Below the pieces are notes generated by a model. That model was not told where the DNA came from and made no database searches. It saw nothing but the letters and a program-made list of their open reading frames with translations. A stretch of DNA of 64,000 bases from Catonella massiliensis (GTDB taxonomy: Bacteria; Bacillota; Clostridia; Lachnospirales; Lachnospiraceae). Position numbers and translations under genes: made by a program. Of this stretch, positions 32,683 through 41,776 are shown in pieces. Position 1 is the stretch's first letter; the number at the start of each line of letters is the position of its first letter. The stretch lies in contig NZ_JAEPRJ010000001.1 in NCBI RefSeq assembly GCF_016651435.1, positions 2,356,001-2,420,000 on the forward strand, read 5' to 3'.

Positions 32683-33291
32683 TCACCGTTTGATTTCAAT
32701 GCTCTTTGCCACACTTTCCAATTGTTCATCAGTAATCCTTCCTTGGTCAAACTCAAAGGCTACATAAACCAACATATCCTTGTTATACGATACAATTCCC
32801 TTATTGTGCTTTTCTTTTCCATCATTTACTGCTGCTGAATAATACACATCTGTAACAGCAGTAACTCCAGTTTCGGTTTCATTTATTACTTTGTAAGTGT
32901 CCCTAACATCAAAATGATAATCATTTCCCAAAGCTATCTGATTATAAATAGCTGCCGGTTCATTCTCTGCACCCTCGTAAACCTCATATTTATTATGGCC
33001 TGCAACTCCGACCAAAACTTTATCTTCATTTAAGATATTATATTTAGAGAATACAGGCAATAGCTTAAACTTATCTTCTACTACTTCCTGCTTTTTTACA
33101 CTCCAGCCATTAGGAAGAGTTAATGAGACTGAAAATGGTTCTTCAGCGTACACCTTGGTATTAAACTCTGTTTTTGCATAATCATCTACCGGGAATGTAA
33201 GTGTAACAACATTGCCTCCTGATGAACGACCACAGGATACTACGAAAACCACTGTAATGAGTATGAGTAATAAATCGATTGATTTTTTCAT
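32683..33291 (-). CDS. Predicted lipoprotein of unknown function
   Basis: 202 residues: signal peptide KKSIDLLLILITVVFVVSC with lipobox VVSC, then a Gly/Ser linker. The mature domain (about 35-200) is an alpha/beta domain (YAEEPFSVSLTLPNGWSVKKQEVVEDKF, VTDVYYSAAVNDGKEKHNKGIVSYNKDMLVYVAFEFD) of a kind seen in PsbP/DUF4367-like lipoproteins; assignment is uncertain. Upstream lies the 58-bp repeated segment whose promoter-like TTGTAA-16-TATACT would start transcription about 45 bases before the ATG. Confidence 0.65.
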   Translation of the reverse strand: MKKSIDLLLILITVVFVVSCGRSSGGNVVTLTFPVDDYAKTEFNTKVYAEEPFSVSLTLPNGWSVKKQEVVEDKFKLLPVFSKYNILNEDKVLVGVAGHNKYEVYEGAENEPAAIYNQIALGNDYHFDVRDTYKVINETETGVTAVTDVYYSAAVNDGKEKHNKGIVSYNKDMLVYVAFEFDQGRITDEQLESVAKSIEIKR

Positions 33292-33334
33292 AATAATCGT
33301 TTACCTTCCAATTTTATTACGTTCCTCATGCTTT

Positions 33335-33392
33335 CTCTAATTGTAGTATAGCATCTTTTATTCTAATTACAATATCCATTGCAGAAATCGCC
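33335..33392 (-). repeat. 58-bp repeated segment with promoter-like sequence (copy 1)
   Basis: Matches 31229-31286 at 49 of 58 bases. Minus strand: TTGTAA (33367-33372), 16-base spacer, TGCTATACT with the -10 at 33345-33350. Upstream it has two copies of a TTCTGCAA-type unit 21 bases apart. The same bases can be read as a short open frame ending AILQLEKA-stop, so the promoter reading is not certain. Confidence 0.6.
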
Positions 33393-33412
33393 CATTTTTT
33401 TGCAGAATCGGC

Positions 33413-33447
33413 AAAAAAATTACTTGTATTTGCAAGTCATTTCTTGA
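33413..33447 (-). terminator. Repeated hairpin (copy 1) after abiEii
   Basis: ACTTG/CAAGT stem (33422-33426, 33433-33437), flanked on the minus strand by TTTTTTT. Related in sequence to 32613-32650 and 35140-35175, sharing TTCAAGAA and the TTGCAA core. Confidence 0.5.
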
Positions 33448-33523
33448 AGTTCTTATCTCATTATATTTTTTTACTTGATTATTCAAATAACAAAACGTAC
33501 ATCCTAATAACCACACCATATGA

Positions 33524-34378
33524 CTATTTAATATTATCATTAATATTTAATACATCACCTATTTCTTTATATACTGATATAGTATCTAAGAAATCAACGT
33601 CTTTAGCATATAAGTTGTTCTGTACATATTTTCCCCACAGCTCTTTTGGGGCTTCACTTTCCTTGAACAACTCAACTATTTCTTTATACTGTAAAGCCAT
33701 TTCCAAAGAACCTCTGTATTTGCTCGTTCTTTCTATTGCTTTTCTTAATGTGTCTTTATTGATTTTATCTTTATAAATGCTGTATATCATGTATAAATCG
33801 TAGAAATCCCTTGCTCTTGTTGTGGTAATATTTCTACTTGAAATAGTTTCAAATTTTTCAGCGAGTATAGTTTCTATAGTATATGTCATAATAGGTATTG
33901 TTCCTCCTTCTATGATTTTTGAATAGGAATAGTTCATTTCTCTTGGTGTAATAACATCTCCTGTTGTTATATCTATATTTAAGGTTGCATTTATTTTCCC
34001 AAAAACGCAGGATATGCTCGCACAAAAATCTTCATACACATCTTCCTGTCTTATGGGCGATAATTTAATCAGTTTATATTCAATATCAGCATCAATTTCA
34101 ATCGCTAAAATTTCATTTAAAATATTGGATATAGAATCTTCGTTTAGTGGAATTCCTCTAACCGTAGTATCCATATCCATCGTACTACGCATATCAACAC
34201 CTATAAGAGACGAAATAAGAAGTCCACCTTTTAATATAAAATTTTCACTATATTTTGATTTAGAGAGTTTTTCGAGTATTCCTTCAAACAAGCACATCTG
34301 GAGAAGAGAATTCGGATTAACACCCGTTTTCTTAGATATATTCCTAATCGCTCCCTTAATCTGTTCCGATGTTTTCAT
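33524..34378 (-). CDS. AbiEii/AbiGii-type nucleotidyltransferase toxin
   Basis: 284 residues. Nucleotidyltransferase fold signature FILKGGLLISSLIGVD followed by RSTMDMD, the GG and DxD elements of AbiEii toxins (usual form TxDID). Further family features are the YKLIKLSPIRQEDVYED strand and ETILAEKFETISSR. Characterised relatives add pyrimidines to tRNA 3' ends and cause growth arrest during phage infection. It is the second gene of a type IV toxin-antitoxin pair; its start overlaps the antitoxin stop by four bases. The catalytic DMD in place of DID is worth noting but conservative. Confidence 0.87.
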   Translation of the reverse strand: MKTSEQIKGAIRNISKKTGVNPNSLLQMCLFEGILEKLSKSKYSENFILKGGLLISSLIGVDMRSTMDMDTTVRGIPLNEDSISNILNEILAIEIDADIEYKLIKLSPIRQEDVYEDFCASISCVFGKINATLNIDITTGDVITPREMNYSYSKIIEGGTIPIMTYTIETILAEKFETISSRNITTTRARDFYDLYMIYSIYKDKINKDTLRKAIERTSKYRGSLEMALQYKEIVELFKESEAPKELWGKYVQNNLYAKDVDFLDTISVYKEIGDVLNINDNIK

Positions 34379-34974
34379 AAAAGCACCTCCGTATATAGTT
34401 TTAAATCTTCCTCCATATTCATCTTAATGGCATATTTCGACAGTTTTAATAAATTCTTCTCCTTATCTGCAAAGTAAGATTTTATTGCTTCGCTAAATAC
34501 TTGCGAATCTATTCTGTCCTTATCTTTGATAATATCAAGTATGGTTCTTTCTTTGTCATACACTGATATTTCTCTGCCAAAAGGACTAATTATAGCCATT
34601 TTCCCAATATCATAATAATCTTTTTTTACATACTTAAAAATAATATTATCTCTTACAGACTTAACCCTACTGACATTGTCTCCTACTTTTACAGTCATCA
34701 CATAAGCAAGGGGCATTCGTGTAGATAATCCTTGTAAATATGCTGATGTTTCGTGAGAAAAAATACCTTTGGGAATTCTATATGAAAAATAAAGATAATC
34801 ATCAATACTCTCATCTGGAAGAGCGTAGAGTCCGTTTGCTATTTTTTCAAGCTCTTCTTTTATAGTTAATTCTTTCAGGATATCCTTATAAATCCCAATA
34901 TTTAGGGCTTCTTTGGTAGTTATGATTCCATTATTTTCTTTTATTTTTTTTAGCAGAAGTTCACGTTTCGTCAT
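34375..34974 (-). CDS. AbiEi-type antitoxin (type IV toxin-antitoxin)
   Basis: 199 residues. N-terminal winged helix (LLLKKIKENNGIITTKEALN, IYKDILKELTIKEELEKIANGLYAL) that in AbiEi proteins represses the operon, and a C-terminal domain (IPKGIFSHETSAYLQGLSTR, YDKERTILDIIKDKD) needed for neutralisation. Behind a near-consensus promoter at 35001-35029. A ribosome site of GGTGGTGA type lies upstream of the ATG. Confidence 0.87.
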   Translation of the reverse strand: MTKRELLLKKIKENNGIITTKEALNIGIYKDILKELTIKEELEKIANGLYALPDESIDDYLYFSYRIPKGIFSHETSAYLQGLSTRMPLAYVMTVKVGDNVSRVKSVRDNIIFKYVKKDYYDIGKMAIISPFGREISVYDKERTILDIIKDKDRIDSQVFSEAIKSYFADKEKNLLKLSKYAIKMNMEEDLKLYTEVLL

Positions 34975-35000
34975 TTATATCACCACCTTTTTGTTCTTAA

Positions 35001-35029
35001 ATTATAATATTTATAAGAATAAAAGTCAA
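35001..35029 (-). promoter_or_regulatory. Sigma-A promoter of the abiE pair
   Basis: Minus strand TTGACT (35024-35029), 17-base spacer, TATAAT (35001-35006). The AT-rich symmetric sequence ATTATAATATTTATAA around the -10 may be the AbiEi operator. Confidence 0.8.
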
Positions 35030-35139
35030 TATTGAAATTGTCGTATAGGTGGTAGCGAAACATTTTGCCTATCCACAGGTCGCAACCGAACAGATAAAAA
35101 CTTAAACCCTTTAGAAACAGGCTCCGCTAAGTGCTCCTG

Positions 35140-35175
35140 AAAAAAAGTGACTTGCATTGCAAGCCACTTCTTGAA
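35140..35175 (-). terminator. Terminator of the secreted-protein operon (repeated hairpin, copy 3)
   Basis: Stem GTGACTT.../AAGCCAC (35147-35167, with one G-U pair) followed on the minus strand by TTTTTTT, 20 bases after the subtilase stop. Confidence 0.75.
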
Positions 35176-35186
35176 ATCCTTAGTAT

Positions 35187-38100
35187 CTATTTCTTCTTCA
35201 CTTTTACCCTTAACAAAGCATACTTCCCTGCTTTATCTGTCTTAAATACAAGCTCCTTTTTCTTCTTGTCATACCTTGCAGCATAGCGTTTTCCGCTCTT
35301 GATGTCAACTACATAGAATTTGCATCCCTTTACCACTCCCTTATAAGGCAGCCTTATTTCTATCTTTTGCCTGGTTTGCTTTCCTGCTTTTATGGTAAGC
35401 AGTTTTATCTTATAAACATTCTTAGTAAAGAGTTTCTTGTACTTTGCTGCAATTTTTGCAAGGACAGCCTTAGACTTTATCATGGTTAACTCATACTTTT
35501 TCTTGGTGGCATTAGCCTTTCCCTTGCCCTTTGTGCTGTCATTAATGTCAGATAAAGGGGTTTCTCCTTCGGTCACAGTTGCAGTCTCATCAGGCTTTTT
35601 TACCTCGGAGTTAGGCTTGTTATTATCTGTGTTAGAGTTCTCAGTAATTACAGGTAATACAGGGATTACAGGGATGCTATTATTACCGCCTCCACCGATA
35701 TTGCCACCTATATTACCACTGCCACCTGTGTTACCACCCTCGTTATTACCACCGGCACCGCCAGTACCACCACCTTCGCTGTTTCCTCCACTGCCTTCAT
35801 CTTCTTTTTGTAGCGATATGACTTCTTCCTTCATTATGGTGTTTAATTGCTCAAAGTCATCCCACACATAATTCTTTATCTTAACAGCGTCCTTAGGTAT
35901 CTTAAGTACATTGGTTACCCTGTCATTTGAAAGTGCTTCGATATAAGCAGTATTGGCAGTCATATTTAAGAGCTTATTGTTCTTGCCATAGACACAGGTA
36001 ATCACAGTTACATTTTTTCTTTGCCCATAATTGTTAATTATATCCCAAGTAGTAGTTACCTTATTGTTTTCAATATTATGGGAAGATGTTATTTCAAAAT
36101 CCTGCTTAGCCTCCTGCTCCTTTACCTGGATCTCGACTGCATTTACACCAAGGCTTTTACCCGCTTCATCTACAGCCTCGACTATCAAGGTCTGCTTCCC
36201 TGCTTCAGGTACGCTAAACTCATAGGCAGTCTCCTTAGTTTCTGCCAAGACTTTGGTTGTATCATTTAGATAAATCCTGTATCTTACAGCAGCAGGCATA
36301 CCATACTTAAGCTCAATCTTTTCCTTAAGCTCTGCCTCCTTTTTATCTGCTGTAAGCTTAACAGGTGAATCTTTCACGGAAATGATTGTGCCGTCTGTGG
36401 TTCCCATATTCCCTGCATAGTCTATGGCACCGACATATAGCTTATGAATACCATTTTCTAAGCCATCCAAATGCAGGATTTTGCGGTATTCATCATTTTG
36501 TTTTTCCAAGTAAAATACCGTATTGTCATCCTCTTTATATCCGTCCTTATCTATTACAAATACAAAATGTGATATATCTGTACGTGACAGCCCTCTATCC
36601 TCGCCTGTCATCGTGACTTCACACACATCGGTATCTGTTATAAAGGTGCCTGATTTGACTATAGGCGCAGTCTTATCGATTTTGACAGGGAATCTTAACA
36701 CCTGTTTTTTGGCACCTTCCACAACAGGAAAGGCTTCTACAACATAGTAATACTGCCCTTCAGGCGCTGGTATCTTAAGTCCTTTTTTCTTATCATAATA
36801 AGTTCCACTCCATCTCCACAGCTCTGAGATTTTAGACTTTTCTTTCTGCGTAGCTGTAACTTCCTTCCTTAGATAGTCTGTAGCATATATATAGGTGAAC
36901 ATCTTGTGCCTGTCATCCTCGATATAAAACTTCACATCTTTTGCATTTCTTAGGAAAGACAGCTTAGGCAGGGCAGTGAGCATACCGTCTCCGTTTCCGG
37001 GGCTTATGCCCATGTTTTCAGCAGTTGGATTCTTACCTCCTACAGGAACCAGTAATACCTTATTTCCTCCAACACGGTATTCTGAGTACAAGCCCTGTTC
37101 CTTGTATTTTGACTTTGGCTCATAAAAGTTCCTGTCGAATACCGAAAGGTTCTTAAAGTCTCCCGAATAGGCTAAAAATGGGATGTTAGCCTGAGTTTTA
37201 TCGGTATTTGCTATTATAAAGCCCTCGACATAGTTTTCAGCTACCGACTCTACTTTAAGCTTTACCCTAACCTCTGCAGTTGCTCCTGCCTCAAGTGTAA
37301 GCTTCTGTGGCTCAAAGGATATCTTAGCGCCTTCAAGGACTTTCTCCTTAGCATTTGAAACATCCATTGTAAGTATGTCTGAGTGGGAGAGATTTATGGT
37401 TGCCTTATGAGACGTGGTATTCTTAACCTTTATTAAAAATTCCTTTTCTTTGTCCATCTCACCTAGAGATGCCTTTGGCTTTCCGTCGTAGCCTAACCTT
37501 ATCTCCTGCTTCTTCATATTTTCAAAGTCTATCATTCCTGCACCCTGCCTGCGTACAGCAAATGGAAGACCTTCTTTATTCTTTAATATCCTTGCAGTAT
37601 TCATCATTGCAAATGTGATATCTTCAGGAGTAAAAAGGATGTTTTTGTCTTTCAGGTAATTCATATAGCAAAGACTTATACCTGCCACGTAAGGAGAAGC
37701 CATTGATGTTCCTCCCATAGTCGCATAGGAATTGTCATTCACCGTAGAATAAACTGTTCCACCAATACCGGTTATTTCAGGCTTGATTTCAAGGTCATTA
37801 AGAGGACCATAGCCTGAAAACGCACTCATACCGCTAAGAGGGTTCTTGATTTCGCCCATCCTGTCTGTAAAATCAGGTAAAATGTTAAGATTTGACAGAA
37901 GTTTCTTACCGTCTGCATTTGAAACGAAGATGACAGGAATATCCTGCTCAACCACTCCTATGCTCTCTACATAAGAATCGTCACCGTCTTTATTGTATAT
38001 GATGACTGCTTTGGCACCCTTTTTATGGGCATTTTCAATCATTTCCAGGAATGGTACTCCTGAGCGGTAGATAATGGCAATACCGGGATTCTCCTTTATG

Positions 38101-39227
38101 TCTTCTGCTTTTCCATTGCCACAGTCGGAGAGCTTCACTCCGCTTGCACTCTTGATGTCGCCGTTTAGCTTGGTGTATCTGATTGTTTCGCCATTAAATG
38201 TAAATGAGTGGATTCTCTGCAGCTCACTCTCAAAAGAGGCTACAGAGATGGCACCTTCTGCTACTCCCGGCTCTGAAATGGTGGAATTGTCTATGGTTGG
38301 CTCATTTGGATAGCCTGCATAATAAGCATTTCCTGCTGCAGATACAACCAGGATACCCCTTTGCTTTGCTGCGTTTATGGCTTTTTGCATAAGGTCTGAG
38401 CTATCCTTGATGCCCGCAGGAACTCCAAAGGAAAGGTTCATTGCATCTACATCTAATGAAACCGCATCCTCGATGGCGCTGATAACTGCACCTTCAGGCG
38501 CTCCTTCACCCTTTCTGGGATTGTTGTAAAATATCTTCATAGATGCGATCTGAGCCTGTGGAGCTACACCTCTTACCCTGCTCTTGTCATTTGCAGGTCC
38601 ATTGGCACCTATGATTCCTATTACGTGCATTCCATGTCCATAGCCTGCCGACTTTACATTGGTATCCTTGATGTCGTGGTCTCCATCTGCATAGTTGTAA
38701 GCATAGGGAATCTTTGCATTGTAATATTTTCCTTTTAGCTTCTTTTCCTTTACCTTATCAGCTGTTAGCTTAGGATATTCAATGTCTGCAGATAGGTCTT
38801 TATGCTTAATGTCTACGCCTGAGTCTAAAACTGCAATTACAGTCCCTCTTCCATCAAAGCCCTTCTCCTCTGCCATCTCTCTAAGCTCCTGTAAAATAGC
38901 CTCATTAGCTGTCTTCATCCTCTCCTCTTTAAGTGGAGTAAAGACCTGTTCAATCTCAAAATCAATCCCTTTTCCCTTTAATTCATCTATTTTTGAGCGT
39001 TTTACCTCAGCCACAATAGCATCTACTATCCAGAATTGTCTTGTAAGCTTGGCAGAGGAATCCACCTCTTCTATACGCTTAAATTCAGATTTTTTCCCCT
39101 TTACGATAATTGAAACCCTCTCCGTCTGTGTGCCCCCATCAGTGGTTGCAGCCCCCACGGGCACGCCCGAAATAGTAAATATCAGGAGAATGGATAATAT
39201 GATGCTAACCCAAAGCCTGTTCTTCAT
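35187..39227 (-). CDS. Large secreted subtilisin-like serine protease (S8, lactocepin/C5a-peptidase-like)
   Basis: 1346 residues. Signal peptide (about 1-27), an I9-like propeptide (about 35-105), then an S8 catalytic domain with Asp135 (VLDSGVDI), His198 (GHGMHV), oxyanion Asn300 (SAAGN) and Ser508 (GGTSMASP). A PA insertion (about 365-455) splits the domain as in cell-envelope proteinases. Fn3/Ig-like modules follow, then a Gly/Asn/Ser-rich linker (about 1165-1215) and a basic C-terminal domain. No LPxTG motif or C-terminal helix is present, so surface attachment, if any, is by the basic end domain. Third gene of an operon; 14 bases follow the LRR gene. Confidence 0.92.
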   Translation of the reverse strand: MKNRLWVSIILSILLIFTISGVPVGAATTDGGTQTERVSIIVKGKKSEFKRIEEVDSSAKLTRQFWIVDAIVAEVKRSKIDELKGKGIDFEIEQVFTPLKEERMKTANEAILQELREMAEEKGFDGRGTVIAVLDSGVDIKHKDLSADIEYPKLTADKVKEKKLKGKYYNAKIPYAYNYADGDHDIKDTNVKSAGYGHGMHVIGIIGANGPANDKSRVRGVAPQAQIASMKIFYNNPRKGEGAPEGAVISAIEDAVSLDVDAMNLSFGVPAGIKDSSDLMQKAINAAKQRGILVVSAAGNAYYAGYPNEPTIDNSTISEPGVAEGAISVASFESELQRIHSFTFNGETIRYTKLNGDIKSASGVKLSDCGNGKAEDIKENPGIAIIYRSGVPFLEMIENAHKKGAKAVIIYNKDGDDSYVESIGVVEQDIPVIFVSNADGKKLLSNLNILPDFTDRMGEIKNPLSGMSAFSGYGPLNDLEIKPEITGIGGTVYSTVNDNSYATMGGTSMASPYVAGISLCYMNYLKDKNILFTPEDITFAMMNTARILKNKEGLPFAVRRQGAGMIDFENMKKQEIRLGYDGKPKASLGEMDKEKEFLIKVKNTTSHKATINLSHSDILTMDVSNAKEKVLEGAKISFEPQKLTLEAGATAEVRVKLKVESVAENYVEGFIIANTDKTQANIPFLAYSGDFKNLSVFDRNFYEPKSKYKEQGLYSEYRVGGNKVLLVPVGGKNPTAENMGISPGNGDGMLTALPKLSFLRNAKDVKFYIEDDRHKMFTYIYATDYLRKEVTATQKEKSKISELWRWSGTYYDKKKGLKIPAPEGQYYYVVEAFPVVEGAKKQVLRFPVKIDKTAPIVKSGTFITDTDVCEVTMTGEDRGLSRTDISHFVFVIDKDGYKEDDNTVFYLEKQNDEYRKILHLDGLENGIHKLYVGAIDYAGNMGTTDGTIISVKDSPVKLTADKKEAELKEKIELKYGMPAAVRYRIYLNDTTKVLAETKETAYEFSVPEAGKQTLIVEAVDEAGKSLGVNAVEIQVKEQEAKQDFEITSSHNIENNKVTTTWDIINNYGQRKNVTVITCVYGKNNKLLNMTANTAYIEALSNDRVTNVLKIPKDAVKIKNYVWDDFEQLNTIMKEEVISLQKEDEGSGGNSEGGGTGGAGGNNEGGNTGGSGNIGGNIGGGGNNSIPVIPVLPVITENSNTDNNKPNSEVKKPDETATVTEGETPLSDINDSTKGKGKANATKKKYELTMIKSKAVLAKIAAKYKKLFTKNVYKIKLLTIKAGKQTRQKIEIRLPYKGVVKGCKFYVVDIKSGKRYAARYDKKKKELVFKTDKAGKYALLRVKVKKK

Positions 39228-39241
39228 AGATATCTCCTTCC

Positions 39242-41764
39242 TTATGGCAAATAGAAATCTTTGTTTGTAAGTCCGTCATATATATCCTTAAGCACTAGGA
39301 TATCTACTACCGGATTTCCCCTTAAATGAAGTACCTTCAGTGTCTTAAGCTCCTTAAGAGGCTCTACTACACGCACTCTGTTATTTACAAGTGTAAGCTG
39401 CCTAAGCACAGGGCTATTTCTAAATGCCGATATATCCTCTATCTGATTATCATCCAGATATACAACCTCCAGTTTCTTCAAGTCTTTCAGTGCATCTACG
39501 CTTGTAAGCCTTCCTTTTTTCAGATAAAAAGTGTTAAGAAGAGGCATATCTGCAAGTGCTGATATATTTGAAACCGGGTTGTTATTCATCATAAGATGAG
39601 TAATCAGACTCTTCCCCTTTAGCCCTGAAATATCTGTAATCTGGTTTTCATTTAGGGCAAGATAGTTTATCTTGATGAGGTTTGCGAGGGCATCAAGGGA
39701 ACGAAGATGGTTATTCTGTGCAAACACGCTTTTGATGCTGGTTACATTTCTTAAACAGTCCAGATTGTAGATACCACAATCTTCTGCCATAAAGTCTTCA
39801 AGAGAGGTATTCTGTGCAAAGGCATTTTTATCAATCTGTATACCGGGATTTTCGTCTAAAACTATCTCTCTTAGGTTCTTTAATTTATCAAAGGTATGCT
39901 CACCTACATAGCCTATTCCGCAGTTTGCCAAATCAAGTTCTTCGAGCCTTAGCATGGTATTGATTACTTTAAGCTCTTTGTCTGTAACCTTGATTCCATA
40001 AAGTCCAAGCTTTTTAAGCCCTACCAGATACTCAAGACCGCTTAAATCCTTAACTTCCTTAAAAGCAAGATCAAGTACCTGTAGGTTTTTTACATCCTCA
40101 AACAATATATCCCCGTATGGCTTGTCCACACTGTATCTTATAACTTCTTCAAAAACCTTATCCTTAAACCTTACTATTTCATTGTCCTTGTCATTTTCCC
40201 CGGAAAACCTTGCTATTATGGTCTGTCCGTCAAAATGACCTGTTATTTCAAGATGTTCTTCAACTTCGCCGCTTATCTTTTCCCAGTTTACAAAGATTAT
40301 GTTTTCGTCTTTTTTAACTGCATAAGGCAGATAGAAGCTTTCACCAACCTGCGCATTGAGTAGTATGCTTCCATCCTCTACAGTCAAAAGCTTGATATCA
40401 AAAGGCTTTACGAGGTTTTTGTTATACTTTACAATAGGTGTTAGGTCACGCACCTTAGAGCCAAGCATCAGCTCTTTTAGCCCATCTGTATATCTTAAAG
40501 CCCTGATATCTTCCACATTTTTACATACGAGATTAAGCTTCTTTAAGCCTGTAAGTCCTTTAAGAGGAGAAATATCCGAAAATAAATTTTCTCCAAGATT
40601 TACATCCTCTAGGTCTGTAAGCCCCGCTAGAGCATCAATTGAAGAGATTTTATTGGAAAAGAGGTTCAGTGTTTTAAGCTTCTTTAAGCCTGACAGCGGA
40701 GTGATATCACTAATCTGATTATAGGATAAATCAAGTGTAACCAGATTCTTCATCTCCTTTATATCAGCTAGATTTATCTCACTATAGCTCCAAGTAAGGC
40801 TTAAATCCCTGATTGTAAGCAAATCTGAATAAGTAATCTCAGTAACCTTTTTATTTAACTTATCAGCTGCCGCATCACCAACAGCCTTATCTACAAAGCT
40901 ATACTTTGCATTCGGGTTAAACTCTTCAACAGTGATAACAATCTTAGCCTTAAGCTCTGTGCCCTGAACACTTCCCTTTATTTCATAGACTTTCACCGTA
41001 TCCTTATCAAAGGTTCCGCTCCATTTTACCGCCTGCCTGTCTCTTGTTTCATCTTCATAGACAACCTCTACAGTATCAGGCAGCTTATAATCTTCTCCCT
41101 TTTTAAGCCTTACAGTAATCTCAGGGATACTCTTTATCTTCTTCATCGGTATAATGGTAAACACGGCTTCCATTTCCTCAGAATATTCGTATTTATCAGA
41201 ATAAACTCTTACAGGAAGTTTAATTTCTTTAGCCACTGAAGTATCTAGCAAAGCCCCCTTAAAATCAAGGTTTACCTTGGCACTCTTGCCATTGTTTAAT
41301 ACGGCTTTTGCCGTCTTAGGCAGGGTATATTTCTCAAACTGCCTTACCTCAAACTTGAGCTCCTGTACCTTTTCCACCTTTTCTTTGTAGTAGCCACCCT
41401 TTATAGGCACTGAGGTTTCCTTTATTATCTTATCTGTATCAATGTCCCAAACGCAGATTTTAACAGCATAAGGAAGCTCTGCAATCTTGGTATAGCCGTC
41501 AAATTCTACAGGGTACTTGGAACTGCTCTTTTTTTCAATACGTGTTAGATTGATATTGCGCTCCATATAATCTACCAGTATGAAGTCCACTCTAAGTTTT
41601 CTACTTTGGTCGTCCTTTACTATTACTTTAAGGTTCTGTATCGCCCGGTTTTCTAGAGACGGCTTGCTCACATTGATGGCAGTATCTGCATACACAGGCT
41701 CTTTCCCTGTCATCACTAGTATGAGCAGAAATGCCGCCAGTAAAAGCCAATAGATTTTTTTCAT
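39242..41764 (-). CDS. Secreted leucine-rich-repeat protein (SDS22/internalin-like)
   Basis: 840 residues with a signal peptide (LLLAAFLLILVMTG...YA). Residues about 30-290 are Ig-like/beta modules (two with the VPVRW-like pattern). Two blocks of 22-residue leucine repeats follow: about 330-450 (LVTLDLSYNQISDITPLSG, LKTLNLFSNKISSIDALAG) and 560-830 (INYLALNENQITDISGLKG, LEVVYLDDNQIEDISAFRN). These form curved binding surfaces for proteins or glycans, as in internalins. No LPxTG. It sits between the BspA-type protein and the subtilase, with 12- and 14-base gaps, so the three are made together. Confidence 0.88.
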   Translation of the reverse strand: MKKIYWLLLAAFLLILVMTGKEPVYADTAINVSKPSLENRAIQNLKVIVKDDQSRKLRVDFILVDYMERNINLTRIEKKSSSKYPVEFDGYTKIAELPYAVKICVWDIDTDKIIKETSVPIKGGYYKEKVEKVQELKFEVRQFEKYTLPKTAKAVLNNGKSAKVNLDFKGALLDTSVAKEIKLPVRVYSDKYEYSEEMEAVFTIIPMKKIKSIPEITVRLKKGEDYKLPDTVEVVYEDETRDRQAVKWSGTFDKDTVKVYEIKGSVQGTELKAKIVITVEEFNPNAKYSFVDKAVGDAAADKLNKKVTEITYSDLLTIRDLSLTWSYSEINLADIKEMKNLVTLDLSYNQISDITPLSGLKKLKTLNLFSNKISSIDALAGLTDLEDVNLGENLFSDISPLKGLTGLKKLNLVCKNVEDIRALRYTDGLKELMLGSKVRDLTPIVKYNKNLVKPFDIKLLTVEDGSILLNAQVGESFYLPYAVKKDENIIFVNWEKISGEVEEHLEITGHFDGQTIIARFSGENDKDNEIVRFKDKVFEEVIRYSVDKPYGDILFEDVKNLQVLDLAFKEVKDLSGLEYLVGLKKLGLYGIKVTDKELKVINTMLRLEELDLANCGIGYVGEHTFDKLKNLREIVLDENPGIQIDKNAFAQNTSLEDFMAEDCGIYNLDCLRNVTSIKSVFAQNNHLRSLDALANLIKINYLALNENQITDISGLKGKSLITHLMMNNNPVSNISALADMPLLNTFYLKKGRLTSVDALKDLKKLEVVYLDDNQIEDISAFRNSPVLRQLTLVNNRVRVVEPLKELKTLKVLHLRGNPVVDILVLKDIYDGLTNKDFYLP

Positions 41765-41776
41765 GGTATCCTCCTC

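Noticed and set aside
35437..35871. Plus-strand frame with proline-rich PPPPILPPILPLPP sequence
   Set aside because: It is the complement of the Gly/Asn-rich linker of the subtilase; no start signal and no independent support.
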